From: Vibrio gazogenes
GTDB taxonomy: Bacteria > Pseudomonadota > Gammaproteobacteria > Enterobacterales > Vibrionaceae
Direction of reading: 5' to 3'
Length of the DNA stretch: 64,000 nucleotides
Assembly: GCF_023920225.1 (NCBI RefSeq)
Contig: NZ_CP092587.1
Coordinates: 3,189,709 to 3,253,708, forward strand
Below are positions 1 to 9,669 of this stretch, in pieces. The notes beneath the pieces were generated by a model. That model did not search any database, was not told the origin of the DNA, and was given only the letters and a program-made list of their open reading frames with translations. Every line of letters starts with the position of its first letter. The stretch's first letter is position 1. Made by a program: the position numbers and the translations under genes.

Positions 1-307
1 CCGCGTTTTCATTTCAGATTTTCTGGATTTTTCCATCTATGTCGATGCTGAATCGTCTCTCATTGAAAAGTGGTATATCGAACGTTTTATGAAGTTCCGC
101 CATAGTGCCTTTAAAAGGCCGGGATCCTATTTTAGTCACTACACGAAACTAAGTGAGTCGGAAGCTTCCTCTATCGCGAGGAATATCTGGAAAGCGATCA
201 ATGGGAAAAACTTGCAGGAAAATATTTTACCAACGCGGGAAAGAGCGCAGCTGATACTTCGTAAGGGCGTCAACCACACTGTTGAAGAAATTTTGCTACG
301 GCAGTAG
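1..307 (+). CDS. coaA: Pantothenate kinase, C-terminal part (cut by window start)
   Basis: This is the last 101 codons of a pantothenate kinase, the ATP-dependent enzyme that commits pantothenate to coenzyme A synthesis in the cytoplasm. The reading frame is open from base 2 and continues upstream of the window. The visible part matches the CoaA C-terminus: a DFSIYVDA segment, the [10 protein letters not shown] stretch, and the ending with [12 protein letters not shown] and NHTVEEI. An internal ATG at 89 is not the real start. The gene converges on birA, and a hairpin lies between them. coaA beside birA is a common arrangement in Vibrio. The ATP-binding N-terminal half is outside the window, so intactness cannot be judged. 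Confidence 0.93.
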   Translation, partial: RVFISDFLDFSIYVDAESSLIEKWYIERFMKFRHSAFKRPGSYFSHYTKLSESEASSIARNIWKAINGKNLQENILPTRERAQLILRKGVNHTVEEILLRQ

Positions 308-345
308 TTTTACTGCAAACATAGTTTTATTGAGAACACAGTTTT

Positions 346-389
346 GAATGGGGCTCACACGTCACCCTGAGTCAACCGATGCCCCATTC
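346..389. terminator. Hairpin between convergent coaA and birA
   Basis: Nine-base arms GAATGGGGC (346-354) and GCCCCATTC (381-389) are separated by 26 bases in the gap between two convergent genes. There is no clear T-run on either side, so this is a possible bidirectional terminator rather than a canonical one. Confidence 0.45.
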
Positions 390-415
390 CTCAATCATCT
401 CAATCTCTACATAAC

Positions 416-1390
416 TCAAGACGCTGCAGGATCATGACCTCGCAGAGAAATCTCCCCGCCGACATAACTTTCAATCCCCCGCTCGGTTTCCAATAACACC
501 GCACCGTGAGCATCGATACCCCGTTCAATTCCCGTGATCACACGCTCCCCCATTAATAACTTAACGGGACGATCAATGAAGTTATCGACTTTGTTCCATC
601 TTTCGACAAAGTTCTTCATTCCTTCTCTTTCGTATGTTTCCATCGTCCGGGACCAAGATTGAATCAAGGCCACGGCAAGTGTATTACGATCAATGTTATC
701 TTTGCCGATCACCTGAGCCAGACTACTCCAAGGTTGATCAATCTGTTGCGTCTGCGGTGCCATCGATAAATTCATACCCATACCAATAACGAGATGCGCA
801 GCTTCACCGGCTTGCCCTGACATTTCAACTAAAATACCGGCCAATTTCTTATCTTGATAGTACAAATCATTGGGCCATTTCAGTTTAATTTCATCAACAC
901 CGAGCGTCTTCAGGGCATCAACAACAGCAACACCAACGACTAAACTCAGCCCCATGGCCGCTGCCATGCCTGCATCCAATCGCCAGTACATTGAGAAATA
1001 TAAGTTTGCTCCAAATGGTGAAACCCAGTGCCTCCCCCGCCGTCCCCGACCTTTTTGCTGATATTCAGCAAGACAAACGGTCCCGGAGGTTAATGAACCG
1101 ACACGATCCAATAAATACTGATTGGTCGAATCAATGATCGGGTGCAAATAAACAGGCGTCGATACTTGATGCTGAATATAATCTTGATCCAATAACCGCA
1201 TAGGCTGAGCCAGTTGATATCCCTTCCCTTGCACGCGAAAGATATCAACGCCCCAATCCTGAATTCCCCGGATATGTTTACTGATAGCCGCTCTGGAGAT
1301 CCCTAAAGCGGCCCCCAATGCTTCACCGGAATGAAAACCACCATCGGCTAAGGTCGACAGAATCGTCAGCTTGGCATGATGTTCTTTCAT
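416..1390 (-). CDS. birA: Biotin--protein ligase / biotin operon repressor BirA
   Basis: Bifunctional BirA (324 aa) makes biotinyl-AMP and attaches biotin to the AccB carrier protein; the apo-carrier/holo-ligase balance also sets repression of the biotin operon. An N-terminal winged helix-turn-helix (about residues 20-45, with ISRAAISKHI) precedes the ligase domain. The ATP/biotin loop GRGRRGRHW is at about 114-122, and a KWPNDLYY motif follows. The ATG at 1390 was chosen over a longer in-frame start because it overlaps the murB stop as ATGA (translational coupling) and matches BirA N-termini. Its substrate accB lies in the same window at 28.2 kb. The DNA-binding domain is present, so it should be a regulator as well as an enzyme. 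Confidence 0.95.
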   Translation of the reverse strand: MKEHHAKLTILSTLADGGFHSGEALGAALGISRAAISKHIRGIQDWGVDIFRVQGKGYQLAQPMRLLDQDYIQHQVSTPVYLHPIIDSTNQYLLDRVGSLTSGTVCLAEYQQKGRGRRGRHWVSPFGANLYFSMYWRLDAGMAAAMGLSLVVGVAVVDALKTLGVDEIKLKWPNDLYYQDKKLAGILVEMSGQAGEAAHLVIGMGMNLSMAPQTQQIDQPWSSLAQVIGKDNIDRNTLAVALIQSWSRTMETYEREGMKNFVERWNKVDNFIDRPVKLLMGERVITGIERGIDAHGAVLLETERGIESYVGGEISLRGHDPAAS

Positions 1391-2433
1391 GATCGTTGCT
1401 CCTTCAGCCACATATCCAAATAAACTTCGCTACTGCGACCGATAAATCTCACTTCGTGTTCCAAAGCCACACCATATTTTTCGTAGACACAGCGATATAC
1501 ATGAGCGGCAAGCTGAATCACATCCGATGCCGTCGCGTGCTGATGATTAATCAGAACTAACGCCTGTTGCTCGTGAATGGCTGCACCACCGATTTGAAAC
1601 CCTTTCAAACCACATTGATCGATTAGCCAGCCGGCTGCGACTTTCATTCCCGATGGCGCCGGATAACTGACAACCTCCGGATAATTCATCGCCAAAGACT
1701 GAAACTGCGCCTCAGTTAAAACAGGATTCTTAAAAAAGCTACCGGCGTTACCGATGACTGTCGGATCTGGCAGTTTACGGGTACGGATATCACAGATACA
1801 GTCAAATACTTCAGCGGGTGAGCAATTGCTCGCTAACTGCTGCAATGGCCCATACTTCAGACGAGGTTGCCATACTTTAGCAAGCTTAAGTCCGACACCG
1901 ACAACAACTGCCTGCTGGTAAAGCCGATGCTTGAAAATCGAATCACGATATCCAAATAAGCATTCCGCACGATTCAAACGAACGACTTGAAACGTCTTAA
2001 GGCAGAGATAATCAACATAGTCACATATATCCTGAAATTCGAGACCATAAGCACCGATATTCTGGATTGGCGCACTGCCGGCACATCCGGGAATCATGGC
2101 TAAATTCTCCAATCCGGGAATCTGCTGCGATACACTCCACCTCACCAATTCAGGCCAATCTTCACCGCCCTGAACATGAAGAAAATAGTGACTTTCATCT
2201 TCCTGAACATCAATCCCCTGCAATTGATTAATAATCACGACCCCTTCATAGAACTCGGTAAACAACACATTACTGCCTTTGCCGAGCACTATTTTTGGCA
2301 ACGATTGCCATTCCGGGTGACGATAAACATCAATTAATTCTGCAACAGTATTGACGGTCACCAACACCCGACAAGACTGCTCAATACCGAACGTATGATA
2401 AGCACTGAGATTTTCGTTGAGATATATTTGCAT
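1387..2433 (-). CDS. murB: UDP-N-acetylenolpyruvoylglucosamine reductase MurB
   Basis: MurB (348 aa) reduces the enolpyruvyl group of UDP-GlcNAc-enolpyruvate to UDP-MurNAc using NADPH and FAD, the second committed step of peptidoglycan precursor synthesis. The FAD-binding segment LGKGSNVLF, the long PGCAGSAPIQNIGAYG loop, YRDSIFK, and GNAGSFFKNPV with the catalytic proton-donor serine (Ser232) are all present, as is a C-terminal glutamate region HEVRFIGR. The tyrosine loop and length are those of the E. coli-type (type I) enzyme. Its stop codon overlaps the birA start, so murB-birA form one operon. The GNAT gene diverges from it across a 64-base gap that must hold both promoters. Confidence 0.95.
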   Translation of the reverse strand: MQIYLNENLSAYHTFGIEQSCRVLVTVNTVAELIDVYRHPEWQSLPKIVLGKGSNVLFTEFYEGVVIINQLQGIDVQEDESHYFLHVQGGEDWPELVRWSVSQQIPGLENLAMIPGCAGSAPIQNIGAYGLEFQDICDYVDYLCLKTFQVVRLNRAECLFGYRDSIFKHRLYQQAVVVGVGLKLAKVWQPRLKYGPLQQLASNCSPAEVFDCICDIRTRKLPDPTVIGNAGSFFKNPVLTEAQFQSLAMNYPEVVSYPAPSGMKVAAGWLIDQCGLKGFQIGGAAIHEQQALVLINHQHATASDVIQLAAHVYRCVYEKYGVALEHEVRFIGRSSEVYLDMWLKEQRS

Positions 2434-2497
2434 GGTTTTCTTTAAATCACATAGACTACGGCTATTCTATATCAGATGAGGCCCATTCAGACATCCT

Positions 2498-2938
2498 ATG
2501 GATCATTTATCTTTCGAAATGTTAGATCCACTCAAACTTCCTTTGGTGCAACGCTTTTATAAACAGCACTACCCGACAGCAAAACCGAAACGCAATGAAC
2601 GCATTTATACTGCGAGCGCTGCCAATCAACTCTGTGCCGTGGTTCGCTTTCGCCATATTGGTACTTCTCATCTGCTTCTAACGGGAATGGCCGTCGCCAA
2701 AGAATTACGCACTCAAGGCATTGGTCATCAACTACTGAATTACTGTGAAACACATGTTCTCAATCAGCATGTCTTTTGTTTTTCTTATCGTCATTTAGAG
2801 AACTTTTATCATCAACATCATTTTGCAGTTCAGTCACCACAAGCACTGCCGGCAGAAATTAACCATCTCTATCAACGTTATCGTCATCAAGGCAAAGATA
2901 TCATTCCGATGCAATATTCCCCGCCACTTCAAGATTAG
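2498..2938 (+). CDS. GNAT family N-acetyltransferase
   Basis: A 146-residue single-domain GNAT protein, expected to transfer an acetyl group from acetyl-CoA to an unknown amine. The acetyl-CoA pyrophosphate loop is visible near the middle as TQGIGHQLLNY, preceded by the beta strand LLLTGMAVAKEL. The C-terminal half is unusually rich in His, Tyr and Phe (FCFSYRHLENFYHQHHF), consistent with the aromatic strand of small GNATs. No signal peptide or membrane segment is visible. It diverges from murB and is followed by pssA, with no sign of co-function. The substrate cannot be deduced. Confidence 0.8.
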   Translation: MDHLSFEMLDPLKLPLVQRFYKQHYPTAKPKRNERIYTASAANQLCAVVRFRHIGTSHLLLTGMAVAKELRTQGIGHQLLNYCETHVLNQHVFCFSYRHLENFYHQHHFAVQSPQALPAEINHLYQRYRHQGKDIIPMQYSPPLQD

Positions 2939-3001
2939 AACGCCGTCATTTTCTGTCCATTTTTTGCTGACAAACGGAAATGATCGATCTGAAGTGACTT
3001 A

Positions 3002-3052
3002 GATATAGCAATTCATTCATCGAATTTGATAGTATCGGGGCTTTGCTATATC
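3002..3052. repeat. 10-bp inverted repeat upstream of pssA
   Basis: Perfect arms GATATAGCAA (3002-3011) and TTGCTATATC (3043-3052) flank 31 bases, just 33 bases before the pssA start. No T-run follows, so it looks more like a spaced operator or a 5'UTR structure than a terminator. Confidence 0.4.
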
Positions 3053-3085
3053 GCATCCACTTGAATTGAAGGTACCGCATCCACG

Positions 3086-4426
3086 ATGATTGCTCGTAGA
3101 AATCTATTCGAACAGCTACCCACTATTGCGTTAGAGCCAAAAGATTTTCAAGTCCTGTACTCCGCAGAACAATTTCGGCATCACTTGATTCAGGCAATTA
3201 GACAAGCCAATCACAGAATTTATATTGTTGCACTCTACCTCGAAGCTGATGATGCCGGTCAGGAAATTCTGTCTGAACTTTATGCAGCGAAACAAAGAAA
3301 TCCCCAACTGGATATTGTGATCTGTGTGGACTGGCACCGCGCTCAACGAGGCCTGATCGGTGCGAAACAGTCTCAGGGTAATGCTGTGATGTATGAATCA
3401 TTTGCCCAAGACAATGAACACCCCATCGCGGTTTATGGTATCCCCGTCCGAGGGCGGGAAGTCTTCGGGGTGCTACATCTTAAAGGTTTCATTGTCGATG
3501 ATGAAGTGATCTACAGTGGTGCCAGCCTGAATAACATCTATCTGCATTATCAGAATCGTTACCGTTTTGACCGCTATCATTCATTTCACAACCGCGATCT
3601 TGCCAACTCGATGGGCGAATTTATTCGTGAGCACTTATTGTCTCATCCGGCTGTCAACAATCTGGCCAATCCCTCACGTCCTGCAACGAAGGATTTAAAA
3701 ACCATTATTCGCCAGTTCCGGACCCAGTTGGCACAAGCAACCTATCAGGTGCCTGATCAGCCAGTCTCGCAGGACCAAATCGGTCTGACGCCATTAGTGG
3801 GCGTTGGTAAGCGAGGTAATCGGCTGAATCAATATATCAGTTACCTGATTGCTCAAGCGAAAGAAGAAATTATTATTTGTACGCCTTATTTTAATTTCCC
3901 GAATAATATTGCCAGTCAGGTCAAAAAAGCCCTCAAGCGCGGCGTAAAGATTCATATTATTGTGGGCGATAAAACCGCGAATGATTTTTATATTCCACCG
4001 GAAGAAACATTTAAAACTATCGGTGGGTTACCTTATTTGTATGAATTAAATCTGCGTCGTTTTGCTAAATCGAATGAAGCCAGAATTGCCAGCCGGCAAT
4101 TATCAATTCATCTGTGGAAGCACGATGACAACAGTTTTCACTTAAAAGGGGTGTGGATTGATAAACGTTATATGCTTATCACCGGCAATAACCTCAATCC
4201 CAGAGCATGGAAACTTGATCTGGAAAATGGCATTTTAATTCAGGATGACCATGCTCATCTTCAGACTCAATTTGAACAAGAATTTGACAACATTCTTCAG
4301 CACACACAGTTAGTCTGTACTTATAAACAGTTAGATGATTTCGAAAATTATCCGGCCGAGGTTCAGCGCTTACTGAAAAGGATTCGTCGGGTAAAAGCTG
4401 ACCGGATTTTAAAACAAATACTTTAG
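3086..4426 (+). CDS. pssA: CDP-diacylglycerol--serine O-phosphatidyltransferase
   Basis: Phosphatidylserine synthase (446 aa) of the phospholipase-D superfamily joins CDP-diacylglycerol and serine, the step leading to phosphatidylethanolamine. Two HxKx4D half-sites are present: HLKGFIVDDEVIYSG in the first half, and HLKGVWIDKRYMLITGNNLN near residue 352. The segments ALYLEADDAG and VDWHRAQRG match the E. coli type II enzyme, which is a peripheral membrane protein, and no transmembrane helices are seen. It stands alone between the GNAT gene and a bidirectional terminator. A 10-bp inverted repeat lies just upstream and could be regulatory. Confidence 0.95.
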   Translation: MIARRNLFEQLPTIALEPKDFQVLYSAEQFRHHLIQAIRQANHRIYIVALYLEADDAGQEILSELYAAKQRNPQLDIVICVDWHRAQRGLIGAKQSQGNAVMYESFAQDNEHPIAVYGIPVRGREVFGVLHLKGFIVDDEVIYSGASLNNIYLHYQNRYRFDRYHSFHNRDLANSMGEFIREHLLSHPAVNNLANPSRPATKDLKTIIRQFRTQLAQATYQVPDQPVSQDQIGLTPLVGVGKRGNRLNQYISYLIAQAKEEIIICTPYFNFPNNIASQVKKALKRGVKIHIIVGDKTANDFYIPPEETFKTIGGLPYLYELNLRRFAKSNEARIASRQLSIHLWKHDDNSFHLKGVWIDKRYMLITGNNLNPRAWKLDLENGILIQDDHAHLQTQFEQEFDNILQHTQLVCTYKQLDDFENYPAEVQRLLKRIRRVKADRILKQIL

Positions 4427-4455
4427 ATGGTTCCAAACAGCTATTTCACGCATTA

Positions 4456-4481
4456 AAAAAGCCTCCGATCGGAGGCTTTTT
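4456..4481. terminator. Bidirectional terminator between pssA and fre
   Basis: A perfect palindrome has arms AAAAAGCCTCC (4456-4466) and GGAGGCTTTTT (4471-4481) with a GATC loop. It has T-runs on both strands and sits between convergent pssA and fre. Confidence 0.93.
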
Positions 4482-4504
4482 CGTGTATATCATGACAGTT
4501 CGAA

Positions 4505-5221
4505 TCAAATAAATGCAAATGCATCACCATAAATACGTTCACTTCTCGCGTGCTTATTTTGAGTAAACTGTTCCCGAGCGGCTCCTGCCATATCAAATCG
4601 ACCCGCAATATAGATATCAAATTCTTCCAACGATTCAAAATCAGCACAGACTGCTTGCAACACATTGCCTACTTTGCCGTCCCAAAGCGGATCGGTTGAT
4701 ATCTCTACAACTGGTGTAAATGTGAGTCTGGCATGTTGAGCCGCTAAATCACGTAATTCGTTAAATGCATAGAGCTGGAGCACATCTTTTGCTCCCCAAT
4801 AAAGAAAGATATCACGTTGAATATTCTGGTTCAGGCAATGATCCAGAATCGAGCGTACATAACTGAATCCCGTACCTCCGGCAATCAGTAATAAAGGACG
4901 CGCCGTATCTTCTTTCAGCCAAGCATTCCCATGCGGAGCATCAATGGTGATCTCACCATCGTGCTGCAATGCTGTATTCATAGCATCAACAACTTCACCG
5001 GCATAGGCATTATGTTCAGCAGCACCAATATGTAATTCAAGTTCGCCACCTTGCCGACATGGGCTACTGGCAATCGAAAACGGACGTTTATCTCCCTCTG
5101 CCATCACCACCAACAGGTACTGACCCGCATGGAAATCAACGGGTGATTCAGGTTGAAGAAGAATACGGTATGTATTGCTGGCTAAAGGCCGAACTGAGTT
5201 TACTTTACATGTTATGATCAT
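4505..5221 (-). CDS. fre: NAD(P)H-flavin reductase Fre
   Basis: Flavin reductase (238 aa) uses NAD(P)H to reduce free FMN/FAD. Reduced flavin supports the prenyl-FMN/UbiD pathway, ferric reduction and, in some vibrios, luciferase. Features are the flavin-binding RPFSIASSP motif near residue 46, the NAD-binding [11 protein letters not shown] near residue 115, and the FNR-family C-terminal GDAFAFI. The sequence tracks E. coli Fre throughout. It is the third gene of a ubiD-ferredoxin-fre operon, 15 bases behind the ferredoxin. Because a 2Fe-2S protein precedes it directly, it might also act as the reductase half of a two-protein electron-transfer chain; this is inference. Confidence 0.9.
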   Translation of the reverse strand: MIITCKVNSVRPLASNTYRILLQPESPVDFHAGQYLLVVMAEGDKRPFSIASSPCRQGGELELHIGAAEHNAYAGEVVDAMNTALQHDGEITIDAPHGNAWLKEDTARPLLLIAGGTGFSYVRSILDHCLNQNIQRDIFLYWGAKDVLQLYAFNELRDLAAQHARLTFTPVVEISTDPLWDGKVGNVLQAVCADFESLEEFDIYIAGRFDMAGAAREQFTQNKHARSERIYGDAFAFI

Positions 5222-5236
5222 TCTGATTCCTCTTCC

Positions 5237-5506
5237 TTACTCATCCCAAGTAAGGACTAAATGAGTTTGAGCATAGGCCTGACAGGAAAATATCCATCCC
5301 TGAGACTGCTCTTCTTCCGTCAGCATTGGTTCTAGTTGATAGGAAACTTCTCCCGAAAGCTTTTTGCACAAACACATCCCACACGCACCGACCCGGCAAC
5401 GGTGTGGGAAAGGGATTTGCTGACGAATTGCCGCATCTAACACGGTTTGCCCGCGTTCTACGGTGAATTCAATATTTTCGGGCAGCAAGCGTACCGTAAA
5501 GGTCAT
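5237..5506 (-). CDS. Plant-type 2Fe-2S ferredoxin
   Basis: An 89-residue soluble ferredoxin. The cluster ligands are clear: [11 protein letters not shown], then a fourth cysteine in IFSCQAY, giving the C-x4-C-x2-C-x(n)-C plant-type pattern. The start overlaps the ubiD stop (ATGA), so the two are translationally coupled, and fre follows 15 bases later. Ferredoxin plus an FNR-type reductase occurs as a single fused protein in CDP-6-deoxyhexose reductase-like (AscD/RfbI-type) enzymes; here the halves are separate. It may shuttle electrons from Fre, but the acceptor is unknown. Confidence 0.88.
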   Translation of the reverse strand: MTFTVRLLPENIEFTVERGQTVLDAAIRQQIPFPHRCRVGACGMCLCKKLSGEVSYQLEPMLTEEEQSQGWIFSCQAYAQTHLVLTWDE

Positions 5507-6969
5507 AAGATGCCTAACTCATCCCAGATCGCATCGATCTTGCGCACAACTTCCGGATCTTTACGGATCTCCTTACCCCACTCTCTAGCGGTCTCGCCTT
5601 CCCATTTATTGGTTGCATCCAGTCCCATTTTAGAGCCAAGCCCCGAAACCGGTGATGCAAAATCCAGAGAATCGATTGGCGTATTTTCAACCATCGTCGT
5701 ATCCCGGGCAGGATCCATCCGCGTAGTAATCGCCCAGATAACATCTTTCCAATCTCGAGCATTGATATCATCATCACAGACAATCACAAACTTGGTATAC
5801 ATAAATTGACGTAAGAAAGACCAAACTCCCATCATGACTCGCTTGGCATGACCGGGATATTGCTTCTTGATCGTGACGACAGCCATCCGATAGGAACATC
5901 CTTCGGGAGGAAGATAAAAGTCGACAATTTCCGGAAATTGCTTTTGTAAAATAGGGACAAAAACTTCATTCAATGCTTCCCCGAGAACAGCTGGCTCATC
6001 CGGTGGCCTTCCCGTATAGGTACTATGATAAATCGGCTGCTTTCTCATTGTCACATGAGTCACAGTAAAGACATGATGACGCTCAACTTCATTAAAATAG
6101 CCGGTATGATCGCCATAAGGTCCTTCGTCTGCATACTCATTCGGATCAATATACCCTTCGAGCACAATTTCTGCGCTGGCCGGCACTTCCAGATCATTAC
6201 TGATTGATTGGACAACTTCGGTCTTACTGCCTCTCAATAATCCGGCAAATGCATATTCAGAAAGTGTATCCGGCACTGGCGTCACGGCCCCCAAAATTGT
6301 GGCCGGGTCAGCGCCGAAAGCCACAGAAACCGGAAAAGGTTCCCCAGGATGCTCAACCTGCCAATCCCTGAAATCTAATGCTCCGCCACGATGTTGAAAC
6401 CAACGCATGATGACTTTGTTTTTACTGAGTTTTTGTTGTCGGTAGATCCCTAAATTTTGTCGTTTTTTCGTCGGTCCCTTGGTGATTGTCAGCCCCCAAG
6501 TCAACAGCGGAGCTACATCACCCGGCCAACAACGCATCACCGGTATTCTATCTAAATCAACATCATCGCCTTGCCAGATAATGTCCTGACAAGGTGCTTT
6601 TTTCAAACGTTTCACCGGCATATTTAAGACCTGCTTAAAGACCGGGAGTTTATCGATTGCATCCTTAAAGCCTTTGGGCGGCTCAGGTTCTTTAAGGTAA
6701 GCAAGCAACTGACCGATTTCACGAAGCTCACTGACATCCACTCGACCCATCCCCATCGCGACGCGTTGCGGCGTACCAAATAGATTTGCCAGTACCGGTA
6801 TGTCATAACCAACTGGATTTTCAAATAAAAGTGCAGGCCCGCCCGCTCTTAAGGTCCGATCACAGATCTCAGTCATTTCATATTGAGGGTCAATCGGATG
6901 CTGAATGCGTTTCAATTGACCATGCTTTTCCAAATAATCGATAAAATCGCGTAAATCCTTAAAAATCAT
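5503..6969 (-). CDS. ubiD: 4-hydroxy-3-polyprenylbenzoate decarboxylase UbiD
   Basis: UbiD (488 aa) decarboxylates the polyprenylated 4-hydroxybenzoate ring in ubiquinone synthesis, using prenylated FMN made by UbiX. The N-terminus [15 protein letters not shown], the [16 protein letters not shown] segment, the acidic [18 protein letters not shown] catalytic region and the [16 protein letters not shown] motif are all family hallmarks. Length equals that of the usual enzyme. It heads the operon with the ferredoxin and fre. A flavin reductase behind ubiD is also seen in E. coli, where it makes sense as a source of reduced flavin for cofactor maturation. Confidence 0.95.
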   Translation of the reverse strand: MIFKDLRDFIDYLEKHGQLKRIQHPIDPQYEMTEICDRTLRAGGPALLFENPVGYDIPVLANLFGTPQRVAMGMGRVDVSELREIGQLLAYLKEPEPPKGFKDAIDKLPVFKQVLNMPVKRLKKAPCQDIIWQGDDVDLDRIPVMRCWPGDVAPLLTWGLTITKGPTKKRQNLGIYRQQKLSKNKVIMRWFQHRGGALDFRDWQVEHPGEPFPVSVAFGADPATILGAVTPVPDTLSEYAFAGLLRGSKTEVVQSISNDLEVPASAEIVLEGYIDPNEYADEGPYGDHTGYFNEVERHHVFTVTHVTMRKQPIYHSTYTGRPPDEPAVLGEALNEVFVPILQKQFPEIVDFYLPPEGCSYRMAVVTIKKQYPGHAKRVMMGVWSFLRQFMYTKFVIVCDDDINARDWKDVIWAITTRMDPARDTTMVENTPIDSLDFASPVSGLGSKMGLDATNKWEGETAREWGKEIRKDPEVVRKIDAIWDELGIL

Positions 6970-7120
6970 AAGACTTCTGCCTGAATGTGATATCGAAGGC
7001 AGTATAACAAAAACGAAACAACTCTGAATTTTCTTTTTTCTATTGTGTTAGCGTTCCTGAACTCTTCAATGGTGCTGCCATAAAGGAGCAAATAAAACAG
7101 TGGTAATACACAGAGTGTGA

Positions 7121-8107
7121 CTATCTCAATACCTGACTCAGTACACGAAGCTTCATTTGACGGTTTGCTTTTAGCAATTCATCCAACCAATTCCCGTATC
7201 CGGCATTCACCAATACCTGAGCAACATAGGGAGCCTCTTCCTGACTCAGCTCCTGAACCAAATACGTTTTGACCGGTTCAGGCATTGGATTAAGTTGAAC
7301 TAAAGCTTCAATCGCCTGTGCTCTCAAACTCGGGTTTTTGCTCGCCGCCATCACTTGCTGCACCGAAAAATCGTCTGTCAAACCAGACAGCCGAGTCAAT
7401 TCAGCGACAGAGTGATCATCTGATTTCATCAACCACAATAACCGGTAAACATCTTGATTCTGACTTGTCCGAGCCAATGCAACCATGACTCGTGTCGAAG
7501 GTAACCAGCTACGAATACTGGCATCAATCACCTGCTTTGCCAAATAATCCAATCCCGACTCCGATAAGCTGTCCAACTCCTGAATCAACAAAGATTCCCG
7601 AGCATGGCTCTGACGTTTATCTTCGGATAACCATTGTTGTAACGACAATTCATGCTGTTCAACTTTTAACACAAAATCGAGGATACTTTTCTCCTGTTGC
7701 CAGGTTTTGACTAAGCGATTGGCAACCGCAGGGTAATCAAATGCTGGCGTGGAAAATTCGAATCCTTCAGCCTGATTGGTGAGATAATAAACCGGTGAAA
7801 TCAAGCGCTGTTGTTCGATAAAGCGCTCCGCTTGTGCAGAAAAGATGGTCTTTTCTTGTTCAAGAGCCCGGAGTAGTAAAAAACGAACAGCCTCTTGCTG
7901 AGGTAAGGCCAACCGCTGTAAGGCAAAAGTTAAAGAATCAATTTTATCATCAGCAATCAGCTGTTTGAACGCTTCAACTTGGTGCTGAATGGTGGGGGCT
8001 TGTAACAGTTGATTACGGCTTTGTGCGTCCAATGATTGCGCAGCAGCCGAAAAGCAAATGAAACAAAAACAGAGCAGGAGTTGCGATACCCACGTTCCTT
8101 GTGGCAT
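7121..8107 (-). CDS. Secreted/periplasmic alpha-helical repeat protein, unknown function
   Basis: A 328-residue protein of unknown role. The first about 23 residues (a hydrophobic SQLLLCFCFICFSAAAQS core) look like a signal peptide with cleavage after AAA or AAQ, so it is probably exported. The rest is almost entirely helical and rich in Leu, Gln, Glu and Ala. Motifs such as NPSLRAQAIEALVQL and QEEAPYVAQVLVNAG resemble HEAT-like repeats. It lies alone between ubiD and the rho terminator, on the minus strand. No catalytic motif was seen; a protein-binding scaffold is a guess. Confidence 0.7.
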   Translation of the reverse strand: MPQGTWVSQLLLCFCFICFSAAAQSLDAQSRNQLLQAPTIQHQVEAFKQLIADDKIDSLTFALQRLALPQQEAVRFLLLRALEQEKTIFSAQAERFIEQQRLISPVYYLTNQAEGFEFSTPAFDYPAVANRLVKTWQQEKSILDFVLKVEQHELSLQQWLSEDKRQSHARESLLIQELDSLSESGLDYLAKQVIDASIRSWLPSTRVMVALARTSQNQDVYRLLWLMKSDDHSVAELTRLSGLTDDFSVQQVMAASKNPSLRAQAIEALVQLNPMPEPVKTYLVQELSQEEAPYVAQVLVNAGYGNWLDELLKANRQMKLRVLSQVLR

Positions 8108-8164
8108 GTGTTAACCTCCATGTAACATCTAATTTTTATTTTCGGTGCATCTTTTATGAAATGC

Positions 8165-8197
8165 AAGAAAAAGCGCCACCGTTTCCGGTGGCGCTTT
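8165..8197 (-). terminator. rho terminator
   Basis: Arms at 8170-8180 and 8187-8197 (AAAGCGCCACC / GGTGGCGCTTT) with a six-base loop. On the minus strand the stem is followed by a T-run, so it ends the rho transcript. Confidence 0.9.
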
Positions 8198-8219
8198 CAT
8201 GATTAGAACCATCTAGATT

Positions 8220-9479
8220 TTACTGGCGTCTCATCGCATCAAAGAACTCATCATTCGTCTTTGTCATCGCCAGTTTATCAATGAGGAATTCCATCGCATC
8301 GCTTTCTCCCATCGGGTGAACGATTTTGCGCAAAATCCACATTTTCTGTAACTCGTCGGTTTTGGTCAGTAACTCTTCACGACGCGTGCCTGAACGGTTG
8401 AAGTCGATCGCAGGGAATACACGTTTTTCCGCAATCTTACGGTTCAGGTGTAATTCCATATTCCCTGTCCCTTTAAACTCTTCGTAGATAACTTCGTCCA
8501 TCTTCGAACCGGTATCAACCAAGGCTGTCGCGATAATCGTCAAACTACCGCCTTCTTCAACATTACGAGCAGCTCCGAAGAAACGCTTAGGTCGATGGAG
8601 CGCATTCGCGTCCACACCACCAGTCAGGACTTTGCCCGAAGAAGGAACAACCGTGTTATATGCACGCGCCAAACGTGTAATTGAATCCAATAAGATCACA
8701 ACATCTTTCTTGTGTTCAACCAGACGTTTCGCCTTCTCAATGACCATCTCGGCCACTTGAACGTGCCGAGATGCCGGTTCATCAAAGGTAGAAGCAATGA
8801 CTTCACCTTTAACCAAACGTTGCATTTCTGTCACTTCTTCCGGACGTTCGTCAATCAGCAGCACCATCAAAATACACTCGGGATGATTGTGAGCAATGCT
8901 CTGAGCGATATTTTGCAACAGCATTGTTTTACCAGCCTTCGGTGGTGCAACAATCAAGCCACGCTGACCTTTTCCGATTGGTGATGCTAAATCCAAAACG
9001 CGAGCAGTAATATCTTCAGTCGAACCGTTGCCGCGTTCCATCACCATCCGTTCATTGGCATGTAGCGGTGTCAGGTTTTCAAACAAAATCTTATTTCTGG
9101 CGTTATCCGGTTTATCAGCATTGACTGTATTGACTTTCAGTAACGCAAAGTAGCGTTCACCTTCTTTTGGTGGCCGAATCTTTCCAGCAATCGAATCACC
9201 TGTACGCAGGTTGAAACGACGAATCTGGCTCGGTGACACATAAATATCGTCAGGTCCAGCCAGATAAGAGCTGTCTGCACTACGCAAAAAACCAAAGCCG
9301 TCCTGGAGAATTTCTAATACGCCATCACCAAAGATGTCTTCACCACTTTTTGCGTGAGCTTTTAAAATAGAGAAGATAATGTCTTGTTTTCTTAACCGCG
9401 CGAGGTTTTCAAGCCCCAGGCTCTCACCCAGCTGCACGAGCTCAGACACAGGTTTGTTCTTTAATTCTGTTAAATTCAT
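8220..9479 (-). CDS. rho: Transcription termination factor Rho
   Basis: Rho (419 aa) is the hexameric RNA helicase that ends untranslated transcripts. An N-terminal RNA-binding OB domain (with [22 protein letters not shown]) precedes the ATPase domain, which has Walker [10 protein letters not shown], Walker [16 protein letters not shown], the Q-loop [16 protein letters not shown] and the R-loop. The ATG at 9479 (MNLTELKN) is chosen because Rho proteins start there; the longer frame would need a TTG. No strong Shine-Dalgarno is visible before this ATG. About 200 bases separate it from trxA upstream, with a strong terminator just behind trxA, so rho probably has its own promoter and a leader. 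Confidence 0.97.
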   Translation of the reverse strand: MNLTELKNKPVSELVQLGESLGLENLARLRKQDIIFSILKAHAKSGEDIFGDGVLEILQDGFGFLRSADSSYLAGPDDIYVSPSQIRRFNLRTGDSIAGKIRPPKEGERYFALLKVNTVNADKPDNARNKILFENLTPLHANERMVMERGNGSTEDITARVLDLASPIGKGQRGLIVAPPKAGKTMLLQNIAQSIAHNHPECILMVLLIDERPEEVTEMQRLVKGEVIASTFDEPASRHVQVAEMVIEKAKRLVEHKKDVVILLDSITRLARAYNTVVPSSGKVLTGGVDANALHRPKRFFGAARNVEEGGSLTIIATALVDTGSKMDEVIYEEFKGTGNMELHLNRKIAEKRVFPAIDFNRSGTRREELLTKTDELQKMWILRKIVHPMGESDAMEFLIDKLAMTKTNDEFFDAMRRQ

Positions 9480-9639
9480 TGTGGTGGATACTTGTTTAGT
9501 CAAAATTAGGATCTGTTTAGTAGTGTTAAGATGGATTTGGCCTCAGGATTGACCAAGAAGTGAACATATGATTCATTAGTGTGCAATAACCTAGCACTAT
9601 TTATTAGCCTAGTCTAGATTTTGTTTTATTTCTATGTGC

Positions 9640-9669
9640 AAAACCGTACATATCTCTATGTACGGTTTT
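9640..9669 (-). terminator. Terminator/attenuator between trxA and rho
   Basis: Perfect 13-base arms AAAACCGTACATA (9640-9652) and TATGTACGGTTTT (9657-9669) with a TCTC loop lie six bases beyond the trxA stop. It ends the trxA transcript and could limit read-through into rho. Confidence 0.88.

Noticed and set aside
1391..1411. Longer birA start
   Set aside because: The extra residues overlap murB and are absent from BirA proteins; the ATGA junction supports 1390.
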